A DNA stretch of 64,000 nt from UBA5793 sp040255465 (GTDB lineage Bacteria > Planctomycetota > Phycisphaerae > Phycisphaerales > UBA5793): contig JBDZVA010000002.1 of the NCBI GenBank assembly GCA_040255465.1, positions 682,001 to 746,000 on the forward strand. The letters run 5' to 3'. A model generated the notes under the pieces. It was given only the letters and a program-made list of their open reading frames with translations, did no database searches and was not told the origin of the DNA. Below are positions 9,255 to 16,715 of this stretch, piece after piece. The position numbers were made by a program, and so were the translations under genes. Each line of letters starts with the position of its first letter. Within the stretch, counting starts at the first letter, position 1.

Positions 9255-9716
9255 TCAGAAGGGAATGTCGTCCTCATCGATGGGTTGGTGCGGGCCGCTT
9301 GCATCGCCGCCGCCTGCGCGGGCGGGCCGGGAGGCGCCGGAAGAGCGACTTTCGCCCCGATCTCCACCCCCGCCGCCATCGCCACCTTTCGAGTCGACAA
9401 ACTGGAATGACTCGATGACGACCTTGTGGCGGGAGCGTTTCTGCCCCTGCTGGTCTTCCCACTGGTCAAGTTTGAGTCGGCCTTCAACGAAGATGGGACG
9501 ACCTTTGGAGAAGTACTGGTTAATGAGTTCGGCGGTGCGTCCCCATGCTTCGCAGTCCACGAAGGTCGTCTCTTCCTTCTTCTCGCCGGTGCCCGAGGTG
9601 TAGTAGCGATTCACCGCCAGGCCCATCTGCAACACGGGCTGATTGCTCGCCGTAAAGCGCAATTCCGGGTCGCGCGTGAGATTGCCCATGAGCAGGACTT
9701 TGTTGTAGGACGCCAT
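9255..9716 (-). CDS. ssb: single-stranded DNA-binding protein
   Basis: SSB coats single-stranded DNA during replication and repair and recruits partner enzymes. The OB-fold domain covers about 1-110 (NKVLLMGNLTRDPELRFT, FVDCEAWGRTAELINQYFSKG, IFVEGRLKLDQW). A disordered Gly/Ser/Arg-rich linker follows (about 111-145). The protein ends in the acidic partner-binding tip EDDIPF, so it is full length. At 153 residues it is a normal size. It lies between rpsF and rplI, as in many bacteria, and is probably co-transcribed with them. Confidence 0.97.
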   Translation of the reverse strand: MASYNKVLLMGNLTRDPELRFTASNQPVLQMGLAVNRYYTSGTGEKKEETTFVDCEAWGRTAELINQYFSKGRPIFVEGRLKLDQWEDQQGQKRSRHKVVIESFQFVDSKGGDGGGGGDRGESRSSGASRPARAGGGDASGPHQPIDEDDIPF

Positions 9717-9766
9717 GACGCTCCACCTTCCATCAGATCGACGATCGTACGCCCAGTTCGGCGTGC

Positions 9767-10210
9767 TTATTCATCCGAATCCGCATCATCGCCTGCAGCG
9801 GCGCCGACTGGCTCGGCCACCTCTTCGCGCGGCGTTTGGCCCTCGCTGCGAAGGTTGGCCTCTGCCGCGAGGTTGTCGCGGCCATCGGTCGCCTGCATCT
9901 CCTCCACCGTCAGATGATCGGCGCGGATCATCAGGAACCGCGAGATCACTTCAGAGAGATTGCAGTCGCGTTCGATGTTTGCCATGCGCGTGCCGCGTGC
10001 ACGGAAGTAGGCGAGTATGAACAGGCCTCGCTTGTTCTTGTCGATGGGCGTGGCCAGGTTCTTCTCGCCCCACTTGCTCAGCGCGATGATCTCGCCTTCG
10101 GCTCGATTGATGATTTCCTCGATGTGGCTCACGGCTCCCTTGAGATCGCTGGTCTGAGCCTGGGGAAAGACGAACATCGCTTCGTACTCGTACACGTTGT
10201 GGTCACTCAT
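9767..10210 (-). CDS. rpsF: 30S ribosomal protein bS6
   Basis: bS6 binds the central domain of 16S rRNA together with bS18. The family signature is present in YEYEAMFVFP, LATPIDKNKRGLFILAYFRA and the end of the RNP-like fold (RDCNLSEVISRFLMIRAD). Its 147 residues exceed the roughly 100-residue core because of a Glu/Ala/Asp-rich C-terminal extension, like the tails on bL9 and bL25 in this window. An AAGGAC site lies before the ATG. The gene follows pth with 75 bases between and precedes ssb. The usual partner gene rpsR is not in this cluster. Confidence 0.96.
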   Translation of the reverse strand: MSDHNVYEYEAMFVFPQAQTSDLKGAVSHIEEIINRAEGEIIALSKWGEKNLATPIDKNKRGLFILAYFRARGTRMANIERDCNLSEVISRFLMIRADHLTVEEMQATDGRDNLAAEANLRSEGQTPREEVAEPVGAAAGDDADSDE

Positions 10211-10226
10211 AGTCTTGTCCTTCTGA

Positions 10227-10247
10227 CCGCCGAGCCTCGCCCGGCGG
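10227..10247 (-). promoter_or_regulatory. hairpin in the rpsF leader
   Basis: A 6-bp GC stem (10227-10232 with 10242-10247, 9-base loop) lies 16 bases before the rpsF ATG, just upstream of the ribosome binding site. Its place fits an autoregulatory element of the S6:S18 type, but I cannot confirm the conserved motif, and simple chance pairing is possible. Confidence 0.25.
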
Positions 10248-10285
10248 AGTGGTTGCGATCGCTTCTTACGATCGGTGTGTCCCTG

Positions 10286-10930
10286 CTAACTTTCCTGATT
10301 GTCCGGACCCGGTCCCTTGACCGGCGATTTGTCCATTTCGTCGCCCGGCTCAGCGGTCGGCCGCGTCTTGCGGGTGTTGTAGCGATTCATCGCCGTGTCT
10401 GCGCCCTCGTTGGCCCAGCACCACGCGGCATCGGCCACGCAGCCGATCCGCTCGTTGATGACCGGCGCCTGCTCCTCGGTGAACCGGCCCAGCACGTAGT
10501 CGTGACGGGCAATGCGTCCGGGAGGATCGATCCCCACGCGCAGGCGAGGAAACGCGTCGGTGCCCAGGCGGAGCGAGATGTCCGACAGGCCATTGTGCCC
10601 GCCATCCGATCCGCTCTTGCGCATGCGAATGTCGCCCAGCGGCAGGGCCACGTCATCGGTGACGACGAGCACATCCGCCGGATCGAGTTTGTAGAAGCGA
10701 ACGATCTCCGCGACGCTGGTTCCGGAGAGGTTCATGTAAGTCATCGGCTTGACGAGAAGGCACTTGTCGTCGTCGGTCCGGGTCTCGATCACCGCGGCCT
10801 GGAACTGGCTGCGCGCAGGCGTGCCGGGCGCCAGCCGCTGGACCAGGCGGTCGATCACCATGAACCCCACGTTGTGACGTGTGTTCTGGTAGGTGGGACC
10901 GGGATTGCCGAGACCGACGATCACTTTCAT
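10286..10930 (-). CDS. pth: peptidyl-tRNA hydrolase
   Basis: Pth releases tRNA from peptidyl-tRNAs dropped by stalled ribosomes. The active-site residues are all visible: Asn in VGLGNPG, the catalytic His in NTRHNVGF, Asp in VVTDDVALPLGDIRMR, and Asn in GHNGL. Its 214 residues include an ordinary core of about 190 plus a short charged tail (EPGDEMDKSPVKGP). It overlaps the end of rplY by four bases (ATGA), so translation is probably coupled. The rplY-pth pair downstream of prs matches the ctc-spoVC pair of Bacillus. Confidence 0.96.
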   Translation of the reverse strand: MKVIVGLGNPGPTYQNTRHNVGFMVIDRLVQRLAPGTPARSQFQAAVIETRTDDDKCLLVKPMTYMNLSGTSVAEIVRFYKLDPADVLVVTDDVALPLGDIRMRKSGSDGGHNGLSDISLRLGTDAFPRLRVGIDPPGRIARHDYVLGRFTEEQAPVINERIGCVADAAWCWANEGADTAMNRYNTRKTRPTAEPGDEMDKSPVKGPGPDNQES

Positions 10931-11580
10931 TCCTTCTCTGCTTCCTCGCCTTCGCCCTCTTCCTTCTCGCCGATGATCTCGGGCTCGCCGCCTTCCGGTT
11001 CTTCTGAAGGCGCTTCTTCGTCTTCTTCCACGACGGAGATCTGGCAGATGACTTCGTCGGCCTCTTCGTCGAGCGTGAGCCCTGCAGGCAACTGGAGTTG
11101 ACCGGCCGTGAGGAAATCGCCGACGTCCAGCGCCGACACATCAACGGCCAGCGCTTCGGAGGGGACGTCCGCGGCCAGGCAGGAAACGCCGACGCTGTCC
11201 TTCACGAGGCGAAGGATCGCGCCCTCGGTCTTGAGACCGACCGGTTTGCCGACGAGTTTAATTGAGATGTTCACGTTGACACTCTCGGTGAGGTCGATGC
11301 GCGTGAGGTCGACGTGAATGACGTTGTTCCCAAGGAAGTCGAACTGCAACTCGTTTACGAGGCAGGTTTCGGCTCCCGCGCCCTCGACGTCGATCGTGAA
11401 GACGCGTTGGCCGCGCGTGAGATGCGTGATGAGTTCCTTTTCATTCACGCTGACCGCGACGGGGTCCTGGTGATGGCCGTAGATGACGGCGGGCAGTTCG
11501 CCGCCGGCGCGAAGACGACGGGCGTAGCGGCTGCCGAGGCGTTCGCGCTTCTTTGCCTGAACTGACGGTGTGTTTCCCAT
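10927..11580 (-). CDS. rplY: 50S ribosomal protein bL25, long CTC form
   Basis: bL25 binds 5S rRNA. The N-terminal L25 domain (about 1-95) shows RERLGSRYARRLRAGGELPAVIYG and LQFDFLGNNVIHVDLTRID. The second, TL5/CTC-type beta domain follows (KLVGKPVGLKTEGAILRLV, LAVDVSALDVGDFLTAGQL), so this is the long two-domain general-stress CTC form rather than the short E. coli one. An acidic Glu-rich tail (about 185-217) ends it. The gene sits 71 bases after prs and overlaps pth by four bases. Confidence 0.95.
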   Translation of the reverse strand: MGNTPSVQAKKRERLGSRYARRLRAGGELPAVIYGHHQDPVAVSVNEKELITHLTRGQRVFTIDVEGAGAETCLVNELQFDFLGNNVIHVDLTRIDLTESVNVNISIKLVGKPVGLKTEGAILRLVKDSVGVSCLAADVPSEALAVDVSALDVGDFLTAGQLQLPAGLTLDEEADEVICQISVVEEDEEAPSEEPEGGEPEIIGEKEEGEGEEAEKE

Positions 11581-11651
11581 GATTCTTTCCCAATCTCAAC
11601 CCTGTGGGTGAAGTAACGTCCTGACGCGGCCCCGGCACGGCAACCGGCTGA

Positions 11652-12635
11652 CTATCGCTTGCTCCCGACGCGATTGCGGAAGAGGGCCGATATCGAAACA
11701 TTGTGGTGGATACGACGGATCGCTTCGCCAAAGAGCGGAGCGACAGAGAGTTCAACGAGTTTGTCCGCGATCGGGCCGCAGCGCCCGGCCAGCGGGATGG
11801 AGTCGGTGAGGACGATCCGTTCGATCGGCGCTTCGGCGAGCCGTTCGAGAGCCAGACCCACCAGGACGCCGTGCGTCGCGGCGACGATAACGCGCTTGGC
11901 ACCGCGGTCCATGACAACGCGGGCCGCTTCCGTCACGGTCCCGGCGGTGCTGATCATGTCATCAATCATCAGCACCGTGCGGTCGCGCACTTCGCCAACC
12001 ATATTGACGGCTTCGACCTGTTTGCCCGAGCGGCGGCGCTTGTCGATGATCGCCAGATCGCCACCGAGGACGTTGGCGAACATGTTGGCGACCTTTACAT
12101 TGCCGACGTCCGGCGAAACGAGCACGATTTCGCCGAGTTCTTCACGCACTGACTGGAGGTACTCGACGATGACCGGTGCGGCCATGAGGTGGTCGAGCGG
12201 AATGTCAAAGAAGCCCTGGATCTGGGCTGCGTGCAGATCGAGCGCGAGCACGCGATTGGCGCCGGCGACGGTGATCAGGTTTGCGACGAGTTTGGCGGTG
12301 ATCGGCGTGCGGCCCTCGTCCTTGCGATCCTGGCGGGCGTAGCCGAAGTACGGCATGACGGCGGTGATCCGCCGCGCCGAGGCCCGCCGCAGGCAGTCCA
12401 TGAATACGAGCAGTTCCATAAGATTGTCGTTCACCGGCTGGCAGGTGGAAAGCACCACGAAGCAATCTCGGCCGCGCACGTCCTCGTCGATCTTGACAAT
12501 CGTCTCACCATCGGGGAAGAGTTCGGTGGTGCTCTGGCCCACGGGAATTTCGAGGTGGCCACAGACTTTCTCGCCAAAGTGACGACTTCCGCGACCCGCG
12601 AAGATCCGCATCATGCTGGTGTCAGAATTGTTCAA
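11652..12635 (-). CDS. prs: ribose-phosphate pyrophosphokinase (PRPP synthase)
   Basis: Prs makes phosphoribosyl pyrophosphate from ribose 5-phosphate and ATP, feeding purine, pyrimidine, histidine, tryptophan and NAD synthesis. Class I hallmarks are visible: FPDGETIVKI near the N-terminus, PYFGYARQDRK (ATP-binding flexible region), DLHAAQIQGFFDIPLDHL, VVSPDVGNV-like VLVSPDVGNVKVA, and the PRPP-binding loop VLMIDDMISTAGTV. Its 327 residues are standard. The ATG overlaps the glmU-like stop by four bases, indicating one transcript. Linking a UDP-GlcNAc gene to prs is the Bacillus gcaD-prs arrangement. Confidence 0.97.
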   Translation of the reverse strand: MNNSDTSMMRIFAGRGSRHFGEKVCGHLEIPVGQSTTELFPDGETIVKIDEDVRGRDCFVVLSTCQPVNDNLMELLVFMDCLRRASARRITAVMPYFGYARQDRKDEGRTPITAKLVANLITVAGANRVLALDLHAAQIQGFFDIPLDHLMAAPVIVEYLQSVREELGEIVLVSPDVGNVKVANMFANVLGGDLAIIDKRRRSGKQVEAVNMVGEVRDRTVLMIDDMISTAGTVTEAARVVMDRGAKRVIVAATHGVLVGLALERLAEAPIERIVLTDSIPLAGRCGPIADKLVELSVAPLFGEAIRRIHHNVSISALFRNRVGSKR

Positions 12636-13435
12636 TGCACCGCTCCCTCGGCCAGGCGTTTTGCGAGGATCGTAGAGACGAACTCAAGTTGTTCTGCGGT
12701 GTTGATGCTGTGCACCTCGTCGGCGCCAACCGCGTCGATCACTTCAACCTGCAAACCGTCGCCGCGCAAGATGGCGCAGACGTCGGTGAGGTAGTACTCG
12801 CCGTTGGCGTTCGCGTTGGTCAGACGATGGAGCGACGCGAAGAGCCGCCGGGCGTCGAAGCAGTAGTAGCTGGGGTTGATCTCGTTGATGCGCCGCTCGG
12901 CCGGCGTGGCGTCCTTCTCTTCGACGATGCGCTCGAATCGCCCGTTGGCGTCGCGGACAATTCGTCCGTACCCGGCCGGGTCGCCGATGCGAGCCGTCGC
13001 GAGCGTCGCGGCCGCCCTGGACCGTCGATGCGTCTGCACCAATCGCGTGAGCGTCTGGGCGCGAATGAGTGGTCCGTCACCGGCGAGCACGAAGAGATCG
13101 CCGTCGAAACCGGTGAGGATCTGCTCAGCCTGCATGACTGCGTGACCCGTTCCGAGCGGCTCGCGCTGTTCGACAAACTCCACATCCATCTGGCCGGCAA
13201 AAGTCGCGCGCACCTTGTCGCCCTGGAAACCCACGACGAGGATGATCCGAGTGCAGCCCGCCGCACGGCATGCGTCGACCACCCACTCGACCATCGGCCG
13301 CTCGCACACCGGATGAAGCACCTTGACGAGATCGGAGTTCATCCGCTTGGAACGTCCGGCTGCAAGAATGACCGCCGCCAGCGCACGGGGCGCGGCGGAC
13401 GTCGATGCAGAGGGTGTACGCGACACGTCGGACAT
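12632..13435 (-). CDS. GlmU-like nucleotidyltransferase (uridyltransferase domain only)
   Basis: The ATG at 13435 gives 267 residues with a single NTP-transferase domain: the signature LAAVILAAGRSKRMNSDLVKVLHPV at the start, then FVLAGDGPLIRA-type metal site (LAGDGPL), and INEINPSYYCFDARRLF. That matches the N-terminal uridyltransferase half of GlmU, which makes UDP-GlcNAc. The left-handed beta-helix acetyltransferase half is absent, so another enzyme would be needed for acetylation. The open frame extends upstream through the tRNA-Gln gene, which is why the longer reading is rejected. It lies 40 bases after tRNA-Gln and overlaps prs by four bases. No clear ribosome binding site is seen. Confidence 0.88.
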   Translation of the reverse strand: MSDVSRTPSASTSAAPRALAAVILAAGRSKRMNSDLVKVLHPVCERPMVEWVVDACRAAGCTRIILVVGFQGDKVRATFAGQMDVEFVEQREPLGTGHAVMQAEQILTGFDGDLFVLAGDGPLIRAQTLTRLVQTHRRSRAAATLATARIGDPAGYGRIVRDANGRFERIVEEKDATPAERRINEINPSYYCFDARRLFASLHRLTNANANGEYYLTDVCAILRGDGLQVEVIDAVGADEVHSINTAEQLEFVSTILAKRLAEGAVH

Positions 13436-13475
13436 GAATCGATCTGAACGGGGTACACCGCCGGCACCGAAAAAG

Positions 13476-13547
13476 CTGGCCCGCCTGGACTCGAACCAGG
13501 AATGACAGTACCAAAAACTGCTGTGTTGCCAATTACACCACGGGCCA
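13476..13547 (-). tRNA. tRNA-Gln(UUG)
   Basis: A complete 72-base cloverleaf: the 7-bp acceptor pairs 541-547 with 477-483, the discriminator is G, the anticodon loop TTTTGGT has anticodon TTG, and the T arm has CCTGG/CCAGG arms around TTCGAGT. The CCA end is not encoded. It lies just upstream of the glmU-like gene on the same strand with no obvious terminator between. Confidence 0.95.
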
Positions 13548-13846
13548 GTGGCGTGCGACCCGATGGTCGCGGGCAGGCAAGGCGGCGTCCCTGAGTGCTC
13601 CCTGATAAGGCTCGTAGCCGAGACGAGTCGTGAAACTGCGTTATCGCGGCCCACCGAGCGAATTGGCATGGAGCGCCAATGCGGGACGGTCAGATCCGCG
13701 GCCAAATCTCCTGCAGACTGGAGCATCGACCGGCCGCGCCGCGATGCCCCATGGATGGGCCAAGCCACAAGCCAGCCCCATCCGGTCCCATGTTGGAGAC
13801 GGCCAAGTGTAGACACGGGGGCAAAAGGGTCAATGAGACGACACCC
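13548..13846. other. non-coding gap between tRNA-Gln and FkbM gene
   Basis: About 300 bases with no convincing gene. It must contain the tRNA-Gln promoter and the end of the FkbM transcript, but I can point to no clear box or hairpin. Confidence 0.5.
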
Positions 13847-14587
13847 CTACCGCGGCTGGAAGACGTAGTTCAGGTACGCCTTGGCAATTCCCGGCCGCAC
13901 GCGGTCGTACTCGGACATGGGTACGAGGCGGGAGCCGTGGAGAAAGAACGCGTCGTAGCCCATTTCCAGAAGCAGATTGAAGAGCGTGCGTTCACGAACG
14001 TGTCGGTCGTGCACCTCCACCAGCAGTGTCGGCCGGTCCCGCAGGAGCAGATCGCGCCCACCCTGAAACACCGCTGCCTCGTGCCCCTCGACATCGCACT
14101 TGACAAACGCAACGGCAGGTCCGTCGAAACCGGCGAAGTAGTCATCGAGAGTTGTGACGCTCACATCAAATGACTCAAGCCCTGAAGCCAGCCCAGCGGT
14201 CGGTCCGGGCTGAGTGTCGCGGTGGCGGTCCAGCCGCGCGCCACCCGTGTGTGCCGGATCGCGCACCAGCCGGGTCGTTCCCGCAGCCGAGGACAGCCCG
14301 CAGTGCTCGACGGTGAGGCGGTGCATGTGAAACGAGTTGCGGGCCTGCTCCAGGCAGTGCTGCATCTCGGGCTGAGGCTCGAAGGCCACGACCCGCCCAG
14401 TCGGTCCCACGGCGCGGTGCATCCAGTAGGAGTAGATACCGCGATGGGCGCCGATGTCCACCGCGGTTCGGCCGTCAAGCCGGCAGCTTCGCATAAAGGC
14501 AAGTTCTCCGCGTTCTGACCGCAATCGATAACGCCACGCGCGATGCAGGAAATGAAGATGCTCGATCAACGGCAGTCGGTCGGTCAC
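13847..14587 (-). CDS. FkbM-family methyltransferase
   Basis: FkbM-family enzymes are SAM-dependent methyltransferases, often acting on sugars or other small molecules. The SAM-binding signature is clear: AVDIGAHRGIYSYWMHRAVG (motif I, near residues 35-55), VVAFEPQPE (acidic ribose-binding end), and VAFVKCDVEGHEAAVFQG (family motif with DVEG). The GTG start at 14587 gives 246 residues. It lacks a Shine-Dalgarno site, but a TATGGT box ends five bases upstream. It is divergent from the UbiD gene, with only 57 bases between the starts. No sugar-pathway gene is beside it, so the acceptor cannot be inferred. Confidence 0.87.
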   Translation of the reverse strand: MTDRLPLIEHLHFLHRAWRYRLRSERGELAFMRSCRLDGRTAVDIGAHRGIYSYWMHRAVGPTGRVVAFEPQPEMQHCLEQARNSFHMHRLTVEHCGLSSAAGTTRLVRDPAHTGGARLDRHRDTQPGPTAGLASGLESFDVSVTTLDDYFAGFDGPAVAFVKCDVEGHEAAVFQGGRDLLLRDRPTLLVEVHDRHVRERTLFNLLLEMGYDAFFLHGSRLVPMSEYDRVRPGIAKAYLNYVFQPR

Positions 14588-14592
14588 GGCGT

Positions 14593-14598
14593 ACCATA
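14593..14598 (-). promoter_or_regulatory. candidate -10 box before FkbM gene
   Basis: TATGGT in the context GGCTATGGT, five bases before the GTG start. At this distance transcription would begin at or near the start codon. Confidence 0.4.
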
Positions 14599-14630
14599 GC
14601 CACGCGCTCCGCCGCGAGGAGACGGGCCCC

Positions 14631-14636
14631 TATCCT
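14631..14636 (+). promoter_or_regulatory. candidate -10 box before UbiD gene
   Basis: TATCCT in the context CCCTATCCT, eight bases before the ATG at 14645, with no ribosome binding site. It is divergent from the FkbM box 32 bases away. Confidence 0.4.
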
Positions 14637-14644
14637 GTGAGACC

Positions 14645-16705
14645 ATGTACCGCTCACTTGGCGCGTTTATCGATGCTCTGGACCAGGCGGGTGAACTGGT
14701 GCGCATCACGGCGCCGGTTTCGCCGCTGCTGGAGATAACGGAGATCGCCGATCGAGTCAGCCGAGCCGCGGCGCCGTCGGTGGGTGTGACTGGACGTCTG
14801 GTCGATCCGGACCATGCTGATCTCGGTGGACCGGCTCTGCTCTTTGAGAACATCGAGGGCTCCGATTCGAAGATTCCCGTGGCGATCAATCTCTTCGGCA
14901 GTTACCAGCGCATGGAGATGGCTCTGGGGTGCCACGACACGGGCCACACGCCCGGCGGCTTCGAGGCGATCGCCGACCGCATTGGCTCGCTGACCCGACC
15001 CGAGCCGCCGACCGGCCTGGGCGCCTTGCTGCGCAAGGCGGCAGAATTGGCTCCCCTGCTGCGGACTCCTCCCAAACTCGTCGGAGTCGGCGCCTGCCAG
15101 GACGTGGTGAAATCCGGCAGCGCGGTGAACCTGTTCGAACTGCCGATCGCCAAGTGCTGGCCGCTGGATGGGGATCTGGCCGGGGTGGGCTATCCGACGC
15201 CCCCGGGTCAACCTGACACGCTGCTCGGTCAGGGACGCTTCATCACCTTTGCCGGCATGTACACGATCCACGCCGACGATCGGGACAAGGCCAAGGGGCC
15301 CAGCCGCAACATTGGCATGTATCGCGCTCAACTCATCGACCGAACCCGTCTCATCATGCACTGGCACATGCACCACGACGGCGCGCGACACTGGCGATCG
15401 TGGAAGCGCCTCGGCCAGCCGATGCCCATTGCGATCGTGCTTGGGGGAGAGAGTGTCCTGCCCTATGCGGCGACCTGTCCGCTGCCGCCGGGCATCAGCG
15501 AACTGCTCATGGCAGGCTTTCTCAACCGCGGCGGCATTCGACTCGTCAAGTGCAAGTCGGTGCCGCTGCAGGTACCGGCCAACGCGGAGATCGTCATCGA
15601 GGGCTGGGTTTCGACGGAGGCGGGCGGCATCGGATTCGATCCCCGGACCGGCGACGAGGCACTCGGCCCGGGTGCGGCGTTTGAGGGGCCGTTCGGGGAT
15701 CACACCGGCTACTACTCGCTCCCGGATCGCTATCCGATCGTCGAGGTTTCGGCGATCACGCACCGCCGCCACCCGATCTATCCATCCACGATTGTCGGTC
15801 TGCCGCCGCAGGAGGACTACTACCTCGGCAAGGCCACGGAGCGGATCATGCTGCCATTGCTGCGCACGCTGATTCCCGACATCGTCGATTACGACCTGCC
15901 GATGTTCGGCGCGTTTCACAACTGTGCATTCATCAAGATCCGCAAGGAGTATCCCCTGCAGGCACGACGGGTGATGCACGCGGTGTGGGGCGCCGGACAG
16001 ATGGCGTGGACAAAACTCATCATTGTCGTGGATGACGACGTGAATGTGCATCGGGTTGATGAAGTGCTCGCAGCCATCTTCCGTCATACACATTTCGCCC
16101 GTGATCTGGAACTCGTCAATGGTCCGCTGGACATTCTCGATCATGCGGCCCCGCGACTTGGCGCCGGACACAAACTCGGCATCGACGCGACGCGCAAGGT
16201 TGCGGGAGAGGAAGTCGGCGGAATTCCATGCGATCAAAGCCCTGCGGCCCGCGGAAATCTGGTGAGCGAAGTGTGTTGGGAAGACGGCTCGTGCAAGGCA
16301 CTGCAACCGGAATTCGGCGACGGGCGCTGCCTGTTTGTGAGCCGACAGACGCCATGTGGGCGGGAGGGACGCGCAGCGCTGGAGTTGTTGCTGGGCCAGT
16401 TGGACTCTCAGCAGGTGTCGGCAGAGATCGACTTCATCATTCTGGTCGATGAAATCGATCCGCGCGACGTTGACGGCGTCCTCTTCCGATGGTGCGCCAA
16501 CTGCGATCCGGGGCGAGACATGATCCGTCGCGGCTCGAGGATTGCCTTCGACGCCACCGCGAAGCAGGCAGGCACGATCATCAACGGCCATCCGGTGCGC
16601 GATTTCCCGCCGATCCTCCGCATGAGCGACGAAGTACAACAGCGCGTCACCGACCGGTGGTCAGAGTTCGGTCTCGATCAGTTCCAGGCCGAGGCGCGGC
16701 GTTGA
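14645..16705 (+). CDS. UbiD-family decarboxylase with extra C-terminal repeat
   Basis: UbiD enzymes use prenylated FMN for reversible decarboxylation in quinone synthesis or aromatic metabolism. Family motifs are plentiful: SRNIGMYRAQLIDR and MHWHMHHDGA (about 219-245), PIAIVLGGESVLPYAATCPLP (about 260-280), NAEIVIEGWV, EGPFGDHTGYYS, then IIVVDDDVNVHRVDEVL (about 458-475) and LGIDATRK (about 512). At 686 residues it is much longer than the 490-residue E. coli type and nearer the long forms associated with the futalosine menaquinone route. The extra C-terminal part repeats the preceding subdomain: IILVDEIDPRDVDGVLF (about 598-614) and AFDATAK (about 634-640). No ubiX-like flavin prenyltransferase is adjacent, so the pathway is inferred only. 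Confidence 0.9.
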   Translation: MYRSLGAFIDALDQAGELVRITAPVSPLLEITEIADRVSRAAAPSVGVTGRLVDPDHADLGGPALLFENIEGSDSKIPVAINLFGSYQRMEMALGCHDTGHTPGGFEAIADRIGSLTRPEPPTGLGALLRKAAELAPLLRTPPKLVGVGACQDVVKSGSAVNLFELPIAKCWPLDGDLAGVGYPTPPGQPDTLLGQGRFITFAGMYTIHADDRDKAKGPSRNIGMYRAQLIDRTRLIMHWHMHHDGARHWRSWKRLGQPMPIAIVLGGESVLPYAATCPLPPGISELLMAGFLNRGGIRLVKCKSVPLQVPANAEIVIEGWVSTEAGGIGFDPRTGDEALGPGAAFEGPFGDHTGYYSLPDRYPIVEVSAITHRRHPIYPSTIVGLPPQEDYYLGKATERIMLPLLRTLIPDIVDYDLPMFGAFHNCAFIKIRKEYPLQARRVMHAVWGAGQMAWTKLIIVVDDDVNVHRVDEVLAAIFRHTHFARDLELVNGPLDILDHAAPRLGAGHKLGIDATRKVAGEEVGGIPCDQSPAARGNLVSEVCWEDGSCKALQPEFGDGRCLFVSRQTPCGREGRAALELLLGQLDSQQVSAEIDFIILVDEIDPRDVDGVLFRWCANCDPGRDMIRRGSRIAFDATAKQAGTIINGHPVRDFPPILRMSDEVQQRVTDRWSEFGLDQFQAEARR

Positions 16706-16715
16706 CGCCGGATCG

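Noticed and set aside
9717..9766. A missing rpsR between rpsF and ssb
   Set aside because: The 50-base gap cannot hold it, and no fragment is seen; it is probably elsewhere, which is common enough not to be a finding.
13436..13816. N-terminal extension of the glmU-like protein by 127 residues
   Set aside because: The extension reads through the tRNA-Gln gene; the NTP-transferase signature begins shortly after the ATG at 13435.
14654..16639. A 660-codon open frame antisense to the UbiD gene
   Set aside because: It is explained by codon bias of the UbiD gene, which carries many family motifs; the antisense product shows none.
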